A stretch of 64,000 nt of DNA from Erythrophleum ivorense (GCA_026724425.1 JAIUCV010000002.1:9181001-9245000); one strand, 5' to 3'; shown: positions 1-12,543, counted from the stretch's first letter. Numbers and translations: made by a program. Notes: generated by a model not told the origin, from the letters alone.

Positions 1-433
1 AGTGAATACTCCTATTTAAACTTTAAACATTTGTGGGAGTGCTGTTTATGTGATATAAACATTTACGTGTGATTTTGTAGTTAGATAACCTAAAATTCCA
101 AAAGTTTCCTCCAAATTTTATGATTGCATTTTGTATACTTACTCATAGTCTAACATTGAAATTTAAACTTCTTGCCATGAGTTTTAAAAATCAGCGAAGC
201 ACCTATGTTGATGCTAGCTTGGTTGGTCTGAAATGTGTACTTTGATTAAGAGTTATTTCTGCTCTGTCATTTAAAGTCAGCAATTTTACATTCATGCACT
301 ATTTAACATAATATAATTTCACGTCCAAGAGAATCTTTTTAAATGCAAAATAAGTATCTCACTTTGATTCCATTGACCATTTCCCTCCAACTGTACTTTT
401 CCCATCTTCCTCATATTGCTTATTGTATTGCAG

Positions 434-3400
434 AAAACTGAAGCTTGATGAGAATGTTGCAAATATTTGGCCGGCATTTGGATCAAATGGAAAAGATGTC
501 ATAAAGGTCAAGCCTTGATTCCCTCTCCCCCTCTCTTCTCAAACTGAAGATCTGAGCCTATGTTACGTTCTTGAATATTTTGATTTTCTGTTTGCTTGTG
601 GCTTGAAATTTACTTGGGCAAAGACCAGTTTGGCTGGTATTTCCATGGACAGTCAAAATCTTGGTTTTTTGACTAGCTTGTTGTCAGATCTTGTATTGGT
701 CTCCTGTCTTTTAGGGCATCCCTTTAAGTGGTAATCCTTGAGCTGTATCTTTATAAGACCCTGTAGTTCAGAAGATCTCTAAGCAGTCAGACAATTGGAA
801 ATTTTCTTTCTTTTCTCTTAAAGGTTGGATTAACCTGGTTCAATATTGTTTGCTTAGTATCCCTCTCAATTACTTTACTCTTTTAGTATCCTTGTTGGAG
901 TCGCTCAAATGATTGAAAAGATTGTGAGGAATTTTACAGGAGGGAACAAAATAGATCACTTAAGAGAGCTGGGATTGCTGTAGGCTTGAAAAAGAAAGGG
1001 GTTGGGTCTTGGTGATTGGGTGTCCAGAAACATTGCATTTGGTGAGTAAACAATTATGACATATTCCTTTGGAGAGAACTTCTATTTGGCATCAAAATGG
1101 GCAGCTCAGCATGCATTGCATCACACAACCCAAGGTTTCTAACAAAGCCAAGGAGGTAGCTACTGAGATGAATCACAGCACAGACCACCACACCTTAATC
1201 TCCCCTCAATTTTTGCAGGACCTATCAGGACCCTGTCATCTTTTGGGAAACACGAGATAAAAAGTTTCTCCCTCTTAGCAGATGCCTGGTTAACTGTATT
1301 CAAAGGATGGATAGCTTGCTCCACAGCTTTTATCTCTATGAAAGATAGTAAGGACAGGATCACCAACACAACCTGTGCTGTTCTCAAAAACTACCATTTT
1401 TTTATCCCCATATAGATCACGCTGCAATCCCACAAACCATACTTCAATGCCCTCCACCACAGCTGAAGTCCTTGGTTAGATTATCATGCAACCAACTCTT
1501 CAATTCCTGATTAAAGAAGGCAGGCCAATTGTTGGGGTTAACTAGGCGCATCCTGATGTGGATGACCTTGCACAGTCCCACAGGCATGCAATGTAGTTGC
1601 TGCCTCCCATTTGCATAAGGGAAACACATCTAAGACTCCCAAGTCAGATAGCATTTCAGTTTAGAGAAGTTCTTACTGCTTGCTTTTAGAGAATTTGACA
1701 AGTGAAGAGGCCAAAACATTATGGAAGTGTGCATTGTTTCGGTGGAGCAGAATACTCTTATTTTCAAGGATACTTCAATGGCTTTAAAGGGGAACACAAT
1801 TGTCTTGTATGGCTTCTAGTGTTCTTCCCATGGTTTTCTTAGGGGAGTCTCTGTTAGTCCAGCGGGACTAGAGAGCTCTTTTGTACCAATGAATCTTTTT
1901 AATGTTTCATTTTTTCTTTCTAGCTGTTTAGGAGGATAGCTCGACCTCCTTCTTATTGTAATCTTTCTCTTTTCTTACAAACAAAATTTCTTCTCTTATA
2001 TATTAAAAAATATATATTTCAGGTTCATCACATTCTTAACCATACATCTGGTCTGCACAACGCAATGGCAGACATAAGTAGAGAAGACCCTCTACTGATG
2101 CTTGATTGGGATCAATGTTTAAATCGCATTTGCACCTCAGCTCCGGAGACTGAACCTGGCAAGGAGCAGTTATATCATTATTTGTCGTTTGGCTGGTTGT
2201 GTGGTGGAATCATCGAGGTATGACTGCTATCTCTTGCACATAAAAAATTTTCAAATCTTATACCAGTTTAAACAAAAAACAAATAAGATTTGCCAGCTAA
2301 AGATTCTATTCCGTTCTGATAATTTATTTGGATAAAACAGCATGCATCTGGCAAGAAAATTCAGGAAATCCTGGAAGAAGCAATAGTTCGCCCCCTGCAT
2401 ATTGAAGGAGAGCTATATATAGGAATTCCCCCAGGCAAGTTATGATGAATATATTTTTAAACTTGAGTTGTTATTTATAATATGTAATTTTGTAGGTAAT
2501 GTGCAGTTATGAATAGTGTAAACTCAACAAATTATTTGTATAGTCATTAGAAGTAAAAGAAAAATCTTCATAATCTCATATTTCGATTTGATTTCTTTGT
2601 TACCATGCTTCATTGCCTCTGTGTAGGGGTGGAATCACGTCTAGCGGCTCTCACTGTAGATACAGATGACTTAAGCAAGCTTTCGGGGATCACTGGTCGT
2701 CCTGACCTGCCCTCCACCTTCCAGCCACAGCAAATTGCTCAAGCTGCTACCAATTTGACTCCTCTTTTCAACGCGCTGAATGTTCGCCGTGCCATCATAC
2801 CAGCAGCTAATGGACATATGTCTGCCCGGGCCCTTGCACGTTATTATGCAGCCCTAGCAGATGGTGGCAAGATACCACCACCTCATTCTTCTGCTTCTAA
2901 GCCTCTTCTTGGAAGTCATCCCCACGTCCCCAAATTTTCTTCTCAGAAGGCCTCCAGAAATCAGAAAGGCAGCCGACGGAAGAAAATGGCCATACCTTTA
3001 ATCAATAGAACTGACAGATTTGAAGATTTTGAGGATAATAGGGGTAGAAATACTAACAGGGATGGTTTTACCAGGATCCCTACTGATAGTAGCGGTAGTG
3101 ATAGCGGAAATGGCAAAATGACTGACAGTAACAGAGACAGTAATTCACGAACCCATTCTTCTAGTAAGGTCTTTGAGAATCCTAGGATTATTGATGAGTT
3201 CTTGGGTACTGGGGAATACAAGAATTTAGCTCTGCCAAGTGGGAGTTTTGGTCTTGGATTTAAGAGGTTTAGTTCAAAAGACGGGTCATCCATTGTGTTT
3301 GGGCACTCGGGAATGGGTGGGTCCACAGGTTTTTGTGACGTGACAAACAAGTTTGCTATTGCTGTGACTCTCAATAAAGTGTCAATTGGTGCTATCACTG

Positions 3401-3525
3401 CAAAAATTGTGCACCTTGTTTGTTCCGAGCTAAATATTCCTGTGCCAGACGAATTCTCTAGATTTGCAGCTGTGCCCAGGGGACCCGATTCGGAATCAAA
3501 TTATGCGGCCCCTCTAATTAATTGA
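434..3525 (+). CDS. ABC1-kinase/beta-lactamase fusion protein, C-terminal exons only (partial)
   Basis: Four exons are visible: 434-506, 2023-2217, 2341-2434 and 2627-3525. The reading frame is kept across all junctions and ends in a TGA stop. The translated part is a serine beta-lactamase-like (class C/LACTB type) domain. It has HHILNHTSGL in exon 2, YHYLSFGW (the tyrosine motif, compare YxN/YxS), and HSGMGG near the end (the HxG form of the third motif). The catalytic SxxK should lie upstream, outside the window. A Ser/Asn-rich, low-complexity insert (about 2880-3180) splits the domain. The exon order and sequence match the plant protein with an ABC1 (UbiB-like) kinase followed by beta-lactamase, At5g24810 type. 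I infer the kinase half is upstream. Intron 1 (507-2022) holds a LINE fragment. Intron 3 (2435-2626) has a GC donor, AG|GCAAGT, instead of GT. Substrate and reaction are unknown. Confidence 0.9.
1060..1640 (-). mobile_element. Degenerate LINE (non-LTR retrotransposon) fragment, zinc-binding/RNase H region
   Basis: Reading the minus strand from about 1640 downward gives a Cys- and His-containing stretch, then NNWPAFFNQELKSWL. This resembles the zf-RVT region that follows the reverse transcriptase of plant L1-like elements. Further down (about 1190-1110) comes LLGFVRNLGVCDAMHAEL, typical of the RNase H domain of these elements. The pieces lie in different frames and contain stops, so the copy is dead. 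It lies antisense inside intron 1 of the ABC1/beta-lactamase gene. Only the 3' part was seen; no poly(A) tail or target duplication could be fixed. Confidence 0.7.
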
Positions 3526-4250
3526 GGGTCAAAGTTCTTAGCTTTTCTTCCTAGTTATATGCATAACTTTTTTTTTATGGCCTACATAATTATCTGTATA
3601 ATGAATCTTTCCTCCTGCTTTTTTGGTCCTCCTGGTACGATTATTAACATTTTTTATGGTTCCCTTGTGCTTCAGAAACTATAACCATACATGGGCTATT
3701 GCAGCCTCCGATTATGGCCCAAACTGTAATAGTCAATTTCTATTTATTTATATATAGTCCTTTTGATCGTACCTGTGATTTGATTTATTGAGTATACTTT
3801 CACTCGATTTTCTCTCTCTGTTTTTCTTCATGATATATAGAATAAAAGCTGAGAGAAGAAAAAGGCTTTTTGACACTTATATTTTAATGAAAAAAATATT
3901 TCCCATAAAATGTAGTCGCTACAATTTATCACCTAGATACTTTTTTTTTAATTATAAAGGATGTAGATTTAATAGTTTGAATTCCTTTTTTTAATTTTAA
4001 AATTAATAAAGTTGCCTTGACGCCAGTGCAATGAGAAATCACATTGATGCTAAGCTTGTTCTGCGTTTCGTCTATCACCGTTCTTTTTTATTTTCACATT
4101 CTTCTCATTTTTTACCTTTCAATCTGTCGCTCTCTCATTTTCAACTCTCCCATCTTCTCCACTCTTTCATTTTCAGCTCTCTTATCTTATTCATTCTTCT
4201 TAGTATGGTCCTAAAAAATTATTTGTGGTCTTAGTTAAAAAGGAGTTGTA
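3526..4250. other. 3' flank of the ABC1/beta-lactamase gene; no gene seen
   Basis: AT-rich sequence with the likely 3' UTR of the upstream gene. Short open frames here are low-complexity (Ser/Phe/Leu-rich from TTC/CTC runs) and look like chance. No promoter or RNA gene was recognised. Confidence 0.5.
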
Positions 4251-4260
4251 GCATACAATA

Positions 4261-4860
4261 GTTAGTTCTTCTACTTATTCTCTATTTTATAAAGAATGTA
4301 TAGGCCATTAACTTTTTCTATTGGTGAACATCTTATTTTAAATAAGATAATTTTTTATAATATAATAATTGTATTTTTACATATACATGTTTAGTTTTTT
4401 TTTTCTTTTGGCGTTTCATACAAAAAAAAAGAGTAATTTATTTATTTATTTATTTTTGTGATATAATATAATTGATTAATGTGTTATAATATTAAATTTG
4501 TTTTGTAGTAAACTATGTTTGCTTCTTTTGTTGGTCTCTATTTTATAATAATTGTATAGGCCATTAACTTCTTTTGTTAGTCAACATCTTATTACAAGAC
4601 AATCTTTTTTATGATATAGTAATTGTGTTTTTAAATATACATGTTTAGTTTACTTTGTTGAATTTTTTATAAATTTTTTTTTTACCTTTAAAAAAAAGAC
4701 TAATTTTTCTACTTATTTGCTATAATATAACTAACTAATGTGTCATAATATAAATTTTGTACTAATTCAAAATTTATTAATTTTGTATATGTATATCTAC
4801 ATATTAATTTTGTTGTAGATAATAAAATTTATTAATTGTTACATACATTGAAAACCAAAA
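4261..4860 (+). repeat. AT-rich dispersed repeat, copies 1 and 2 (direct)
   Basis: A segment starting near 4300 (ggccattaactttttctatt, then an ATATACATGTTTAG motif) is repeated more fully at about 4555-4860, and again at 6843-7145. Copies 2 and 3 share the ordered blocks CATTAACTTCTT, CATCTTATTACAAG, ACATATNCATGTT, and a tail containing ATCTACATATTAATTTT and TGTAGATAATAAAATTTATT. All are in the same orientation. They flank the MULE transposase remnant and are probably part of that element (subterminal or intergenic sequence). Confidence 0.65.
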
Positions 4861-5744
4861 ATGAGAAAATGTCCAAACAAATATATAGAGATGAAATTTT
4901 AAATGAAATAAAATAAATATTTATGCCTTGAATATAAAGATCATTTATGATTTTTTTCCAGGTGCTAATACGTAAATTCTATTATAAGAATCATAATAAG
5001 TACAAGAAAAGAGATCATATGCACCTCTACAAATGAGAGGATTTATGATAACAATGAAGGCATAACATTTGTATGCACTAGACTAAAAATATTAAAAGTT
5101 AACCAAGATATTAGCATTGATGGGTTGAAGAAAGCAATAAGGAAAAAGTTACAACTGGCATCACATATGTTTGAGTCTGAGTTAGTTTATAAGTACCTTT
5201 ATTCCTATAATCCCATGTGGTACTTGGTGTGCATTTTGAAAGATAATTCTGATGTTCAATCGATGTGGTAAGAAAATTAAAATTTTTTAAACCAATTAAA
5301 TACACCCTATCTTTTTGTACGTATTTTAATCGCTGATGTATATTTAAATATGACATAAGATGAGGTATATGAACCCTTGACACTCTTGTTTATTAACCAA
5401 TTCTATTGTATTAATGAGTAGGCCTCACTGATTAGTTCATACATAATAGATGTACACTGGTTCAACCTCAACCTACCGTCAATCACATGTCCCAACCAAG
5501 CTCGTCTTAACCACTTGTTTTCAATACTAATCCCTTGTTGCCCTCAAATAAGCTAGAGGATATAATGGACAAATTTGAGGAGAATGATGAATATAATGCT
5601 CTATCAATTGTTAATGACCATGGAAAAGATGAAGTTAAGGGAGACGATGCCCAAGAGGATGCAATAACTCCATTGGCTCAATATGCGAATCAAGTATATA
5701 CTATCTTATTATAGATTAACATGGACGATAGGAATTATATTGAG

Positions 5745-6775
5745 GTCCCTAAGATGGTCGATGACATTGATTTGAACCATATTCAAGAATTGAATATTGG
5801 CATAAGGTTTAGGATAAACAATCCATCTGCCATGTTGTAAATATGTACTCTATTCACACACACCAAATTTTCATGGTGCATTACTCATCCAAAAAAATGT
5901 AAGAACTATTGTTGCTTGAAGTACAGCACCCAATGTAATTGGAAGGTCAGAACATGTCAAGATAACAAGAAAAATCATTGGAGAGTCACAAGATATAATG
6001 GCCCACACACATATGTTTCTCCGTTATTGTTGTACAATTATCCAAAGCTTAGTTTTGATATAATCTTATTACACATTAATGGCAATGGTGATCGAGAAAT
6101 CATAGGTTTCTATTCAGTAAGTTATTGAAAGGGTGCATAACATATTTAGCTATACAATGTCATACAAAAAAGCATGGCTTGCAAAGCAATAAACAATCGG
6201 TATCATATTTAAGAACTAGAAGCGATCATATGTTTTCTTACAAAAATGGTTGGCTATTGTCTAGTACTTCATGCCTAGGTCATATTATGAATTTGTTCAT
6301 AAGGAGTGCTCACATAACAGGTCAAATGCATAGCGTAATGAAGTTCTATTGAGTATTTTGGACCTTTAAATAATATTAACACTTTTGACTACCTGTAGCC
6401 AATAATCTAAGTTGATAGGACCTTTTTATGCAAAAAGTACAAATGCATGGTACTAATTGCAAGCTCACAAAATGTGGCCAATCAGGTTACACTTCTAATA
6501 TTTGCTATCGTTGAGGAAGAAACACATAAGTCATGGACATGATTACTTTCTTTATTCCAACACTGAGCGATGCCAAATAAAATAGGAATTTGCATAATTT
6601 TTAATAGACATTCTAAAATTGTAGCCACTATTTCTAACCCAAAAAATGAGTGGTAACCACCATATACATATCATATATTCTACCTTTGACACAGTGCAAG
6701 CAATCTAAGCATAGCATTTAGGAATAAGTGGTCGAAGAAGAGATTTATCAACGTTGGTATATGTTGTCTGCTTTG
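5745..6775 (+). pseudogene. Mutator-like element (MULE/MuDR) transposase, degenerate
   Basis: Conserved blocks of a plant MULE transposase appear in order on the plus strand, in shifting frames with stops. The N-terminal MuDR DNA-binding region ends in CNWKVRTCQ followed by WRVTRYNGPHTY (about 5930-6020). Next is SYKKAWLAKQ (about 6158-6190). The catalytic core starts at VDRTFLCKKYK (about 6412-6445) and continues as ANQVTLLIFAIVEEETHKSW (about 6475-6535). Last come GICIIFNRHSKIVATISNP and the ...YHIFYL..ASNL block (about 6580-6735). VDRTFL would carry the first catalytic Asp of DDE. The gene cannot make a full protein. The adjacent PMD-type frame at 7487 and the direct repeats on both sides suggest one original element. 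Terminal inverted repeats were not found. Confidence 0.85.
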
Positions 6776-6842
6776 TATGATGAATTGATATAAATGTTTG
6801 TCAAATCGTTTATTTGTAGATAACAGGCACACGATATTTGCA

Positions 6843-7145
6843 TGGGTCATTAACTTCTTCTATCAATCAATATCTTATTACAAGTAAGACAAATTTTTTT
6901 TTATAATAGAGTAATTGCATTTTTACATATGCATGTTCAGTTTACTCTATTAAGTTTTTTTTTTAATTTTATGGCCTTTCAGGAAAAAAAAGTAATTTAT
7001 TTATTTTTTATAATATAATTGAATAATATGTTATAATATTAATTTTGTGTTGGTTCAAAATTTAGTAATTTTGTGCATGGATATCTACATATTAATTTTA
7101 TTGTAGATAATAAAATTTATTAACTTTGACAGCATTGAAAATGGC
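6843..7145 (+). repeat. AT-rich dispersed repeat, copy 3
   Basis: Direct copy of 4555-4860 by eye. It lies between the MULE transposase remnant and the PMD pseudogene, so each of the two coding remnants is preceded by a copy. Confidence 0.65.
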
Positions 7146-7486
7146 TAGTCGATAAAGTGCTATTAATTTGAGCCTATAGGATTACTCACTTTTATACATG
7201 TAGACTTGTTACGTGTCATAAGCTATATGGCAAAATAGAGTAAGTTAACATAACTATATTTTTTTAAATATGACTAAGTATAAACTTTTTTATGTAAATA
7301 TTATAACTGTATGTTTCAGGCTAATTGTATTCTTCACAAATGACAGGAGGTACAAAAGGATCACATGTTAGAGCCCTTTGCTTACAATTATTCCCTACCT
7401 CATACAAGTTATTTTTTATGGGGTATTTTGATTTGAGCACTTCAATTTCAACACAATCTAGTTTCGACTCTTATGGAGAGGTGACT

Positions 7487-8540
7487 ACCAAAGATACATA
7501 TCTTCCACCTAATTAGGGCTGAGACAATAATAACTCTGTAAGATATTGCAATGCAACTTGGGCTAACCTACATAGGAAAGTCATGTTAAGACAGACAAAT
7601 TACGATTAGCAGGTTTTGTGCCAGCATTTACTTGGTGTGACACCATCATTAGAGATGATAGATGGACAAAGGCTTAGTGTCTCATGGCTTGCCTACACAT
7701 TTATGAAACTGTTGAATGATGTAGATGATGTGAGTACATAGCAATTCATATAGGTGTACATCCTGAGATTGATTGGGAGATACCTGATGCTAGACCGAAG
7801 TGAGCATAAGATGATGCTAATGTATTTTCTATTGCTCAGAATTTTAATAAAGCTAGTTATTGTAGTTGGAGATTGGCAGTATTGGCACACCTATATAAAA
7901 AAACATGCAATGCAATAAATTATGAAGAGGTAAATATTTGTGATTATCTAACATTATTACACTTATAGGCATGAGATCGATTCCCTCGACTCGCTTTATA
8001 GTCACCTCTTTGGCCAAACCCATATATAAAGATATATCCTCTAAGGCCACTACTAAGTCTCAAATAGTGGTGTGTCTTATAACATATCCATTCGACTATA
8101 GAGGCCTTATGGCAATAGAGGATTTTGCTAGATCAAATGAAGGACTACTAATTTATTTGGCAACCATATGACCAACTGAGCATCTACTAATTAATTTTTA
8201 ACTATTACTTAACACCTCTAATGTATGGCCTACATCTTTCCCATTATTTGTTTCTAGATCTTTAAGTTTTATCATATTGATCACGTTCTTTCCTAGTTTA
8301 GTATGCAACAACATATCTCCCAAAAGCCATTTAATATGAGGTCCCTTTCATACATTTCAAGTGAGAGGAAAAATTTAAAAAGATTGGCGACATGAGCACA
8401 TTACATTTATTCATGTATGGAATGCATGGTAGCAAGTTGTAATCTAGGCTGATATGGAGGAGTCTCCCATGGATTGCACCTCTAATTACATGCGTTGGTA
8501 TTAGAAATATATGCAATAATATATCCATCCTAAGAGTAGC
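7487..8540 (+). pseudogene. Plant mobile domain (PMD; aminotransferase-like) protein, degenerate
   Basis: The plus strand encodes pieces of the plant mobile domain found in MAIN/MAIL-type proteins and in many MULE and gypsy elements. The clearest part is LGVTPSLEMIDGQRLSVSWL (about 7634-7693), followed by AYTFMKLLNDVDDVST, YILRLIGRYLM (about 7757-7789) and ASYCSWRLAVLAHLY (about 7852-7896). A weaker WxWDR-like region (about 7970-7990) and a later C-terminal part around 8340-8480 follow. There are in-frame stops and frameshifts, so it is non-functional. Its place downstream of a MULE transposase fits the known habit of PMD frames to travel in Mutator-like elements. It could instead be an independent dead gene. 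Confidence 0.8.
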
Positions 8541-9089
8541 TTTCAAGATTTTGTATACTTGTTATTATTTTATTTCCACCTCTTCTATATATTTGTATTT
8601 GATTTATACATAAAACTTTTGTTTTGTCCTTTTCAAAGGCCGATGTATTGGAAGACTTGTATAGGCTTGTTATTATTGATTCTTTAACACTTTATTATAA
8701 AAAGTGTTAAGGAAGAGGGTGAACAAAGATATTAAGATAATGCTACATGCTTTTGGTAAACATTAGAAGATGATAGTCTTTCAACCTACTCCACTTGCAT
8801 TTTATTCATAGAGGCCATCAAAGCCAAAGGCTCAATAGGAAAAGTGAGGTCATAGTTTCATATTCACTAGAAAGTCAATGGTAGATGCTGTAAATGGTAA
8901 TAATAGTCATACAAATACTCCATTGTCTTACTACAACCTGACACCAATCCATAAAGACATTGGAAGTGTAAATCTTTCTTCCTTTACATTATACACAGAC
9001 TTTGCGAGTATTGTTCCTTCTTTTTTTGCACTAAGTGCACTATTTATAGATTTTAAGGGTGTTAATCTTTCATTATTCATACCATCAAT

Positions 9090-12000
9090 CACTGCAAGAA
9101 AAGTGAGTATTCTTAACTCATTATTTTTGACAATCATTAATATTTGTCGAGAAAAAGTCAATTTTAGCCATTTTAATTTTTTTTCCTCTAAAATTTTTAG
9201 CTACCCGCGCTAAGATTGGCGCTTTTTCAATTCCCACTTTTATCGACACAAAGTATGGGAGATCTACAGATCGTGAGAGAGAGGAACAAGAGAGACTTCC
9301 TGCCGTAGATCCTCAATTCGCTTCACTACTCGTCGTGTCTCCGTCTCGATCCACACTGTCTATACCGAAGAGTAGCCATTGTTGGTTGCCTTTGCTACTC
9401 TTCTGTGTCTTTGCATCTCTGATTCTCTCCTCTTCTAGTTTTTATGCCTTTTAGAATGATCTCTAGTCATTGAAAATCTGTTGATTACTCTTCACTCTCA
9501 TGCCTTATCTCCTAGGTATTGTGTCAACTTTTACTATATTTTATCCCTAATTTGTATTTTCATTTCTCTTCATAATTCATCTTCTTCTTTGTTTCGATCT
9601 AACATGTGTTTTCTGAATGACTAGTATTAGTATTTAGATTCTTCAATCTTACATCTTATTGTGAATTTGATTTCTTAATTTGTTCAATATATTTATTTAT
9701 TTAATCTAGTTTATCGTTGTGAATCTTTCATTGCCTTGCCTGCTGAAGTTTCAAATTTGAAATTTATTCTTTCTTAGATATAATTTTCAGATTTTGATTC
9801 TTTAAAAATCAAACTCATATTTTTCAGATTTTGAAGCCTCTTAAGCCAGAGGCTCCCTACCCCTCTCTTTCTTTACTTTATTTTTTTAAGAGTAATAGCT
9901 ATGGCTAAGCTTATCTATGCTCTGCTTCTAACATTCCTAGGTTATGGCCAAAGGTGTTGCTTAGTGTCACTATCACCTCAACGGTATGAGTATCTCTTCT
10001 CTTTATTTTCTACATGTATAGTGGAGTATTTTCTAGTTAGTGTATGAAAACTTTTAAATATCCTACCATGTTTGAATTATTTAAGTGTTGGTTGATTTGT
10101 TGCAAAAAGCTTGGCACTATTATGGAAAATTGCTTAATGTTAGTTTTAATAGTGTTTAATCGGCATGTTTTTTTTTTTTATTCTTAGGTTTTTTTTTCAT
10201 TTTTGGTTGGCTTATCCTTTTTTTTTACACTACTTGTGCAGAAATTGTACAATTTTAGCTTTTTTTTTTTAAAAAAAAATAGTTGATTTTCCTTGATTTT
10301 CTCCATGTACTACATCAGATTTTTAGTTATATTTACCCAATCTCCAAGTCATATGAATAAAGTAACCCAAAGGCCAATGTTTCAAGGGCTTTATGTGAAA
10401 GTATGATGATTTGAAATTGTATTTATATTCCTTGCTCAAATGAGTTCAACCCAAACAAGTTTGCTTCAAAGTCATTCACCCCTGGCCATTTTATACCATT
10501 TGTTGTTGGACCTAGAAATTGTATTGGACAAGCATTTGCTATAATGGAAGCTAGGATCATATTGGCCATGTTAATCTCTTGATTCAACTTCACCATTTTT
10601 GAGAATTATCGCCATGCTCCTATGGTTGTGCTCATAATCAAGCCTGAATATAGAGTTCGAGTTTGTTTGGAGCCCTTGGATAATTAGGTACCATGAGGGC
10701 ATATACTCTAATTGATATTCTGGGAGTTTAGAAATTGAGAGTTTTCCTTTTATATGGAGGAATCTAGGATTTGGTTTATTAGGAATAGAATCTTACTCTC
10801 GTCTTCGCATGGTACATTTAAAAAGAGAAAAAAAATAAGTAATTGAAAATTTTGAATTGTCACAATTTGTAAAAAGAAAATGAGTCATTTGAAACAAATT
10901 TGGCCATCCAAATCATTTGCTAAATTTTGGTCGTCTATTGCTTTTTAGACTAACTCATAGCTTATATCTTGGATTATTATGAATCTAAGTTGCCTAGCTT
11001 TGAATATGTTTGTTGTTAAAGGAGCCTTTTGTTGGGGCTAGTTTAGTCTTAAATTAAATTATTACAACCTTGGAAATAAATTTGGCTTTGATTTTATATA
11101 CAATTGATATCCTTTTACTTTCCTTACAGATGTCTTAATGCCCCAAAAGTCTTACATTGCAGTGACCACATTCAAGTTTGTATTCTTAACCGCACTCATT
11201 TAGATATGGTAAAATATGATTTTAAAGAACTGATCAACCTAAATTTAAAAGCTATCAAACAGATACCTAGGAATGGTTATTATATATCTAAGTTGTACCC
11301 CTATGTTCAAGCCCTTAACATTGTGGTGGGAGTCCTTTTTCAGCGTTAACTTGGTTACTTCTTGAGATGGCCTCAACTGATAAGATGACTTACGTACATA
11401 TAGCTGGAATAACGAAGTACCTGTATATACCTCTTGTAGTTGGAATAACTCTATTCTATGAGGCTTTTGGTAAGGAAACTTTGTTCTATATTTCAGGATT
11501 TTAGCTTCCTTCATTGGTTGAGGATCCTAATGTAGAATTTCGTGTATTTTGAAATTTTTTTTCTAGTTCTCTAAAATAGAGTTTCTTTCTATAATTTTTT
11601 TAGATAAAAATTTCCTTCAATTACTGCATTTTAAAAAATGTATGAGTTATTAAAGCAGTGACAATTTAGTTTTGGGCTTCCTTTGTGAAACATATGCTTT
11701 TCTTTTAGCCGAGTACATTTTTCATTAAGTAGTTGATAGCATTTGAGGTATGGCTTGACCATTGCACAACATGAAAAATACTTTGATATGCCATTTTTCT
11801 TGCAAGGTATCCTTTTTCAAAACTTAGATACTTTTACTATTGATGCTATTTCTATTACTAATTCAATCTTTGTTTTTTTTTTTGGCTAGACTGGAAGTCA
11901 ATGAGCTCTGTATCTCTAGCGTTAATTCGCACTTATTCAAAATATCCAAGCATGGAGAATTTTTTGGAAATTGGATAATATTTTAGTTTTTTTGAATTTA

Positions 12001-12540
12001 TTTTGTAAACATTTGAGTTGACATGATGGAGTTTTATATTTTAAATGTTTTTGTAATTAATACATTACTCATTTTTAATATTTGGATAGGGAAATTTTTG
12101 GTTGATGGTATATATTCAAGTTGTGAGAAATATTTACATTACCTACTTTATTATAAGCAGTTTTATAAATAATATTATCAACTAAAAAGTTACTTAGAAC
12201 TTAAAACAGAACAAGGTAGAAGAAATATGAATAAAAAACTATTATCGATGTTTTTTTTCAATAATTAGGATTGTTGAAAATGTAGTCTATAATCGTCATT
12301 TTTAGTGGTTGTCGAAATGGTTTTGAAAATTTTGCAAGAGTATTTTCAACAATCAATAAGTGTCGAAAATATTTTAAAATTTTTGTTGACGGTCATTAAT
12401 TGTTGATAATATTTTTTTCGACAATATTTTTATCAACACTTATCAATAGTTAAATGGCTGTCAATAAAACAAATATCGACGGTCAAAGACATTTTTTTTT
12501 ACGCTTTTGACCCTTAAAAATAATGTTTTTTCTAGTATTG
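9090..12540. mobile_element. CACTA (En/Spm-type) non-autonomous transposon, 3451 bp, with TSD
   Basis: The left end reads CACTGCAAGAAAA at 9090. The right end, read on the minus strand from 12540, is CAATACTAGAAAA. These 13-bp ends match at 10 positions and resemble the usual plant terminus CACTACAAGAAAA. A 3-bp direct repeat AAT flanks it (9087-9089 and 12541-12543), as expected for CACTA elements. Subterminal regions carry repeated TTGTCGA/TCGACAA-like motifs (9130-9260 and 12245-12490). No transposase was recognised, so it would depend on one supplied elsewhere. It carries a cytochrome P450 fragment at 10439-10687. A stretch at 9250-9560 with ordinary base composition may be another captured leader or exon. 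The worn ends suggest an old insertion. Confidence 0.75.
10439..10687 (+). pseudogene. Cytochrome P450 fragment, CYP735A-like (cytokinin hydroxylase type), last exon
   Basis: An 82-codon stretch reads NEFNPNKFASKSFTPG, then FIPFVVGPRNCIGQAFAIME, then FTIFENYRHAPMVVLIIKP, ending near VCLEPLDN and a TAG stop. FxxGPRNCIGQ is the heme-binding loop, with its cysteine ligand present. The normal FxxGxR glycine before GPR is Val (FVVGPR). The run RHAPMVVLIIKP..VRVCLEPLD is what I know from CYP735A, which trans-hydroxylates isopentenyl-type cytokinins. A TGA stop interrupts the frame at 10580-10582, and similarity fades upstream of 10439. It is therefore a gene fragment, lying inside the CACTA element. 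Another clan 72 family is possible but less likely. Confidence 0.8.
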
Positions 12541-12543
12541 AAT

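Noticed and set aside
2961..3398. A 145-codon open frame on the minus strand
   Set aside because: It is the shadow of the last exon of the ABC1/beta-lactamase gene on the plus strand, whose protein is clearly conserved.
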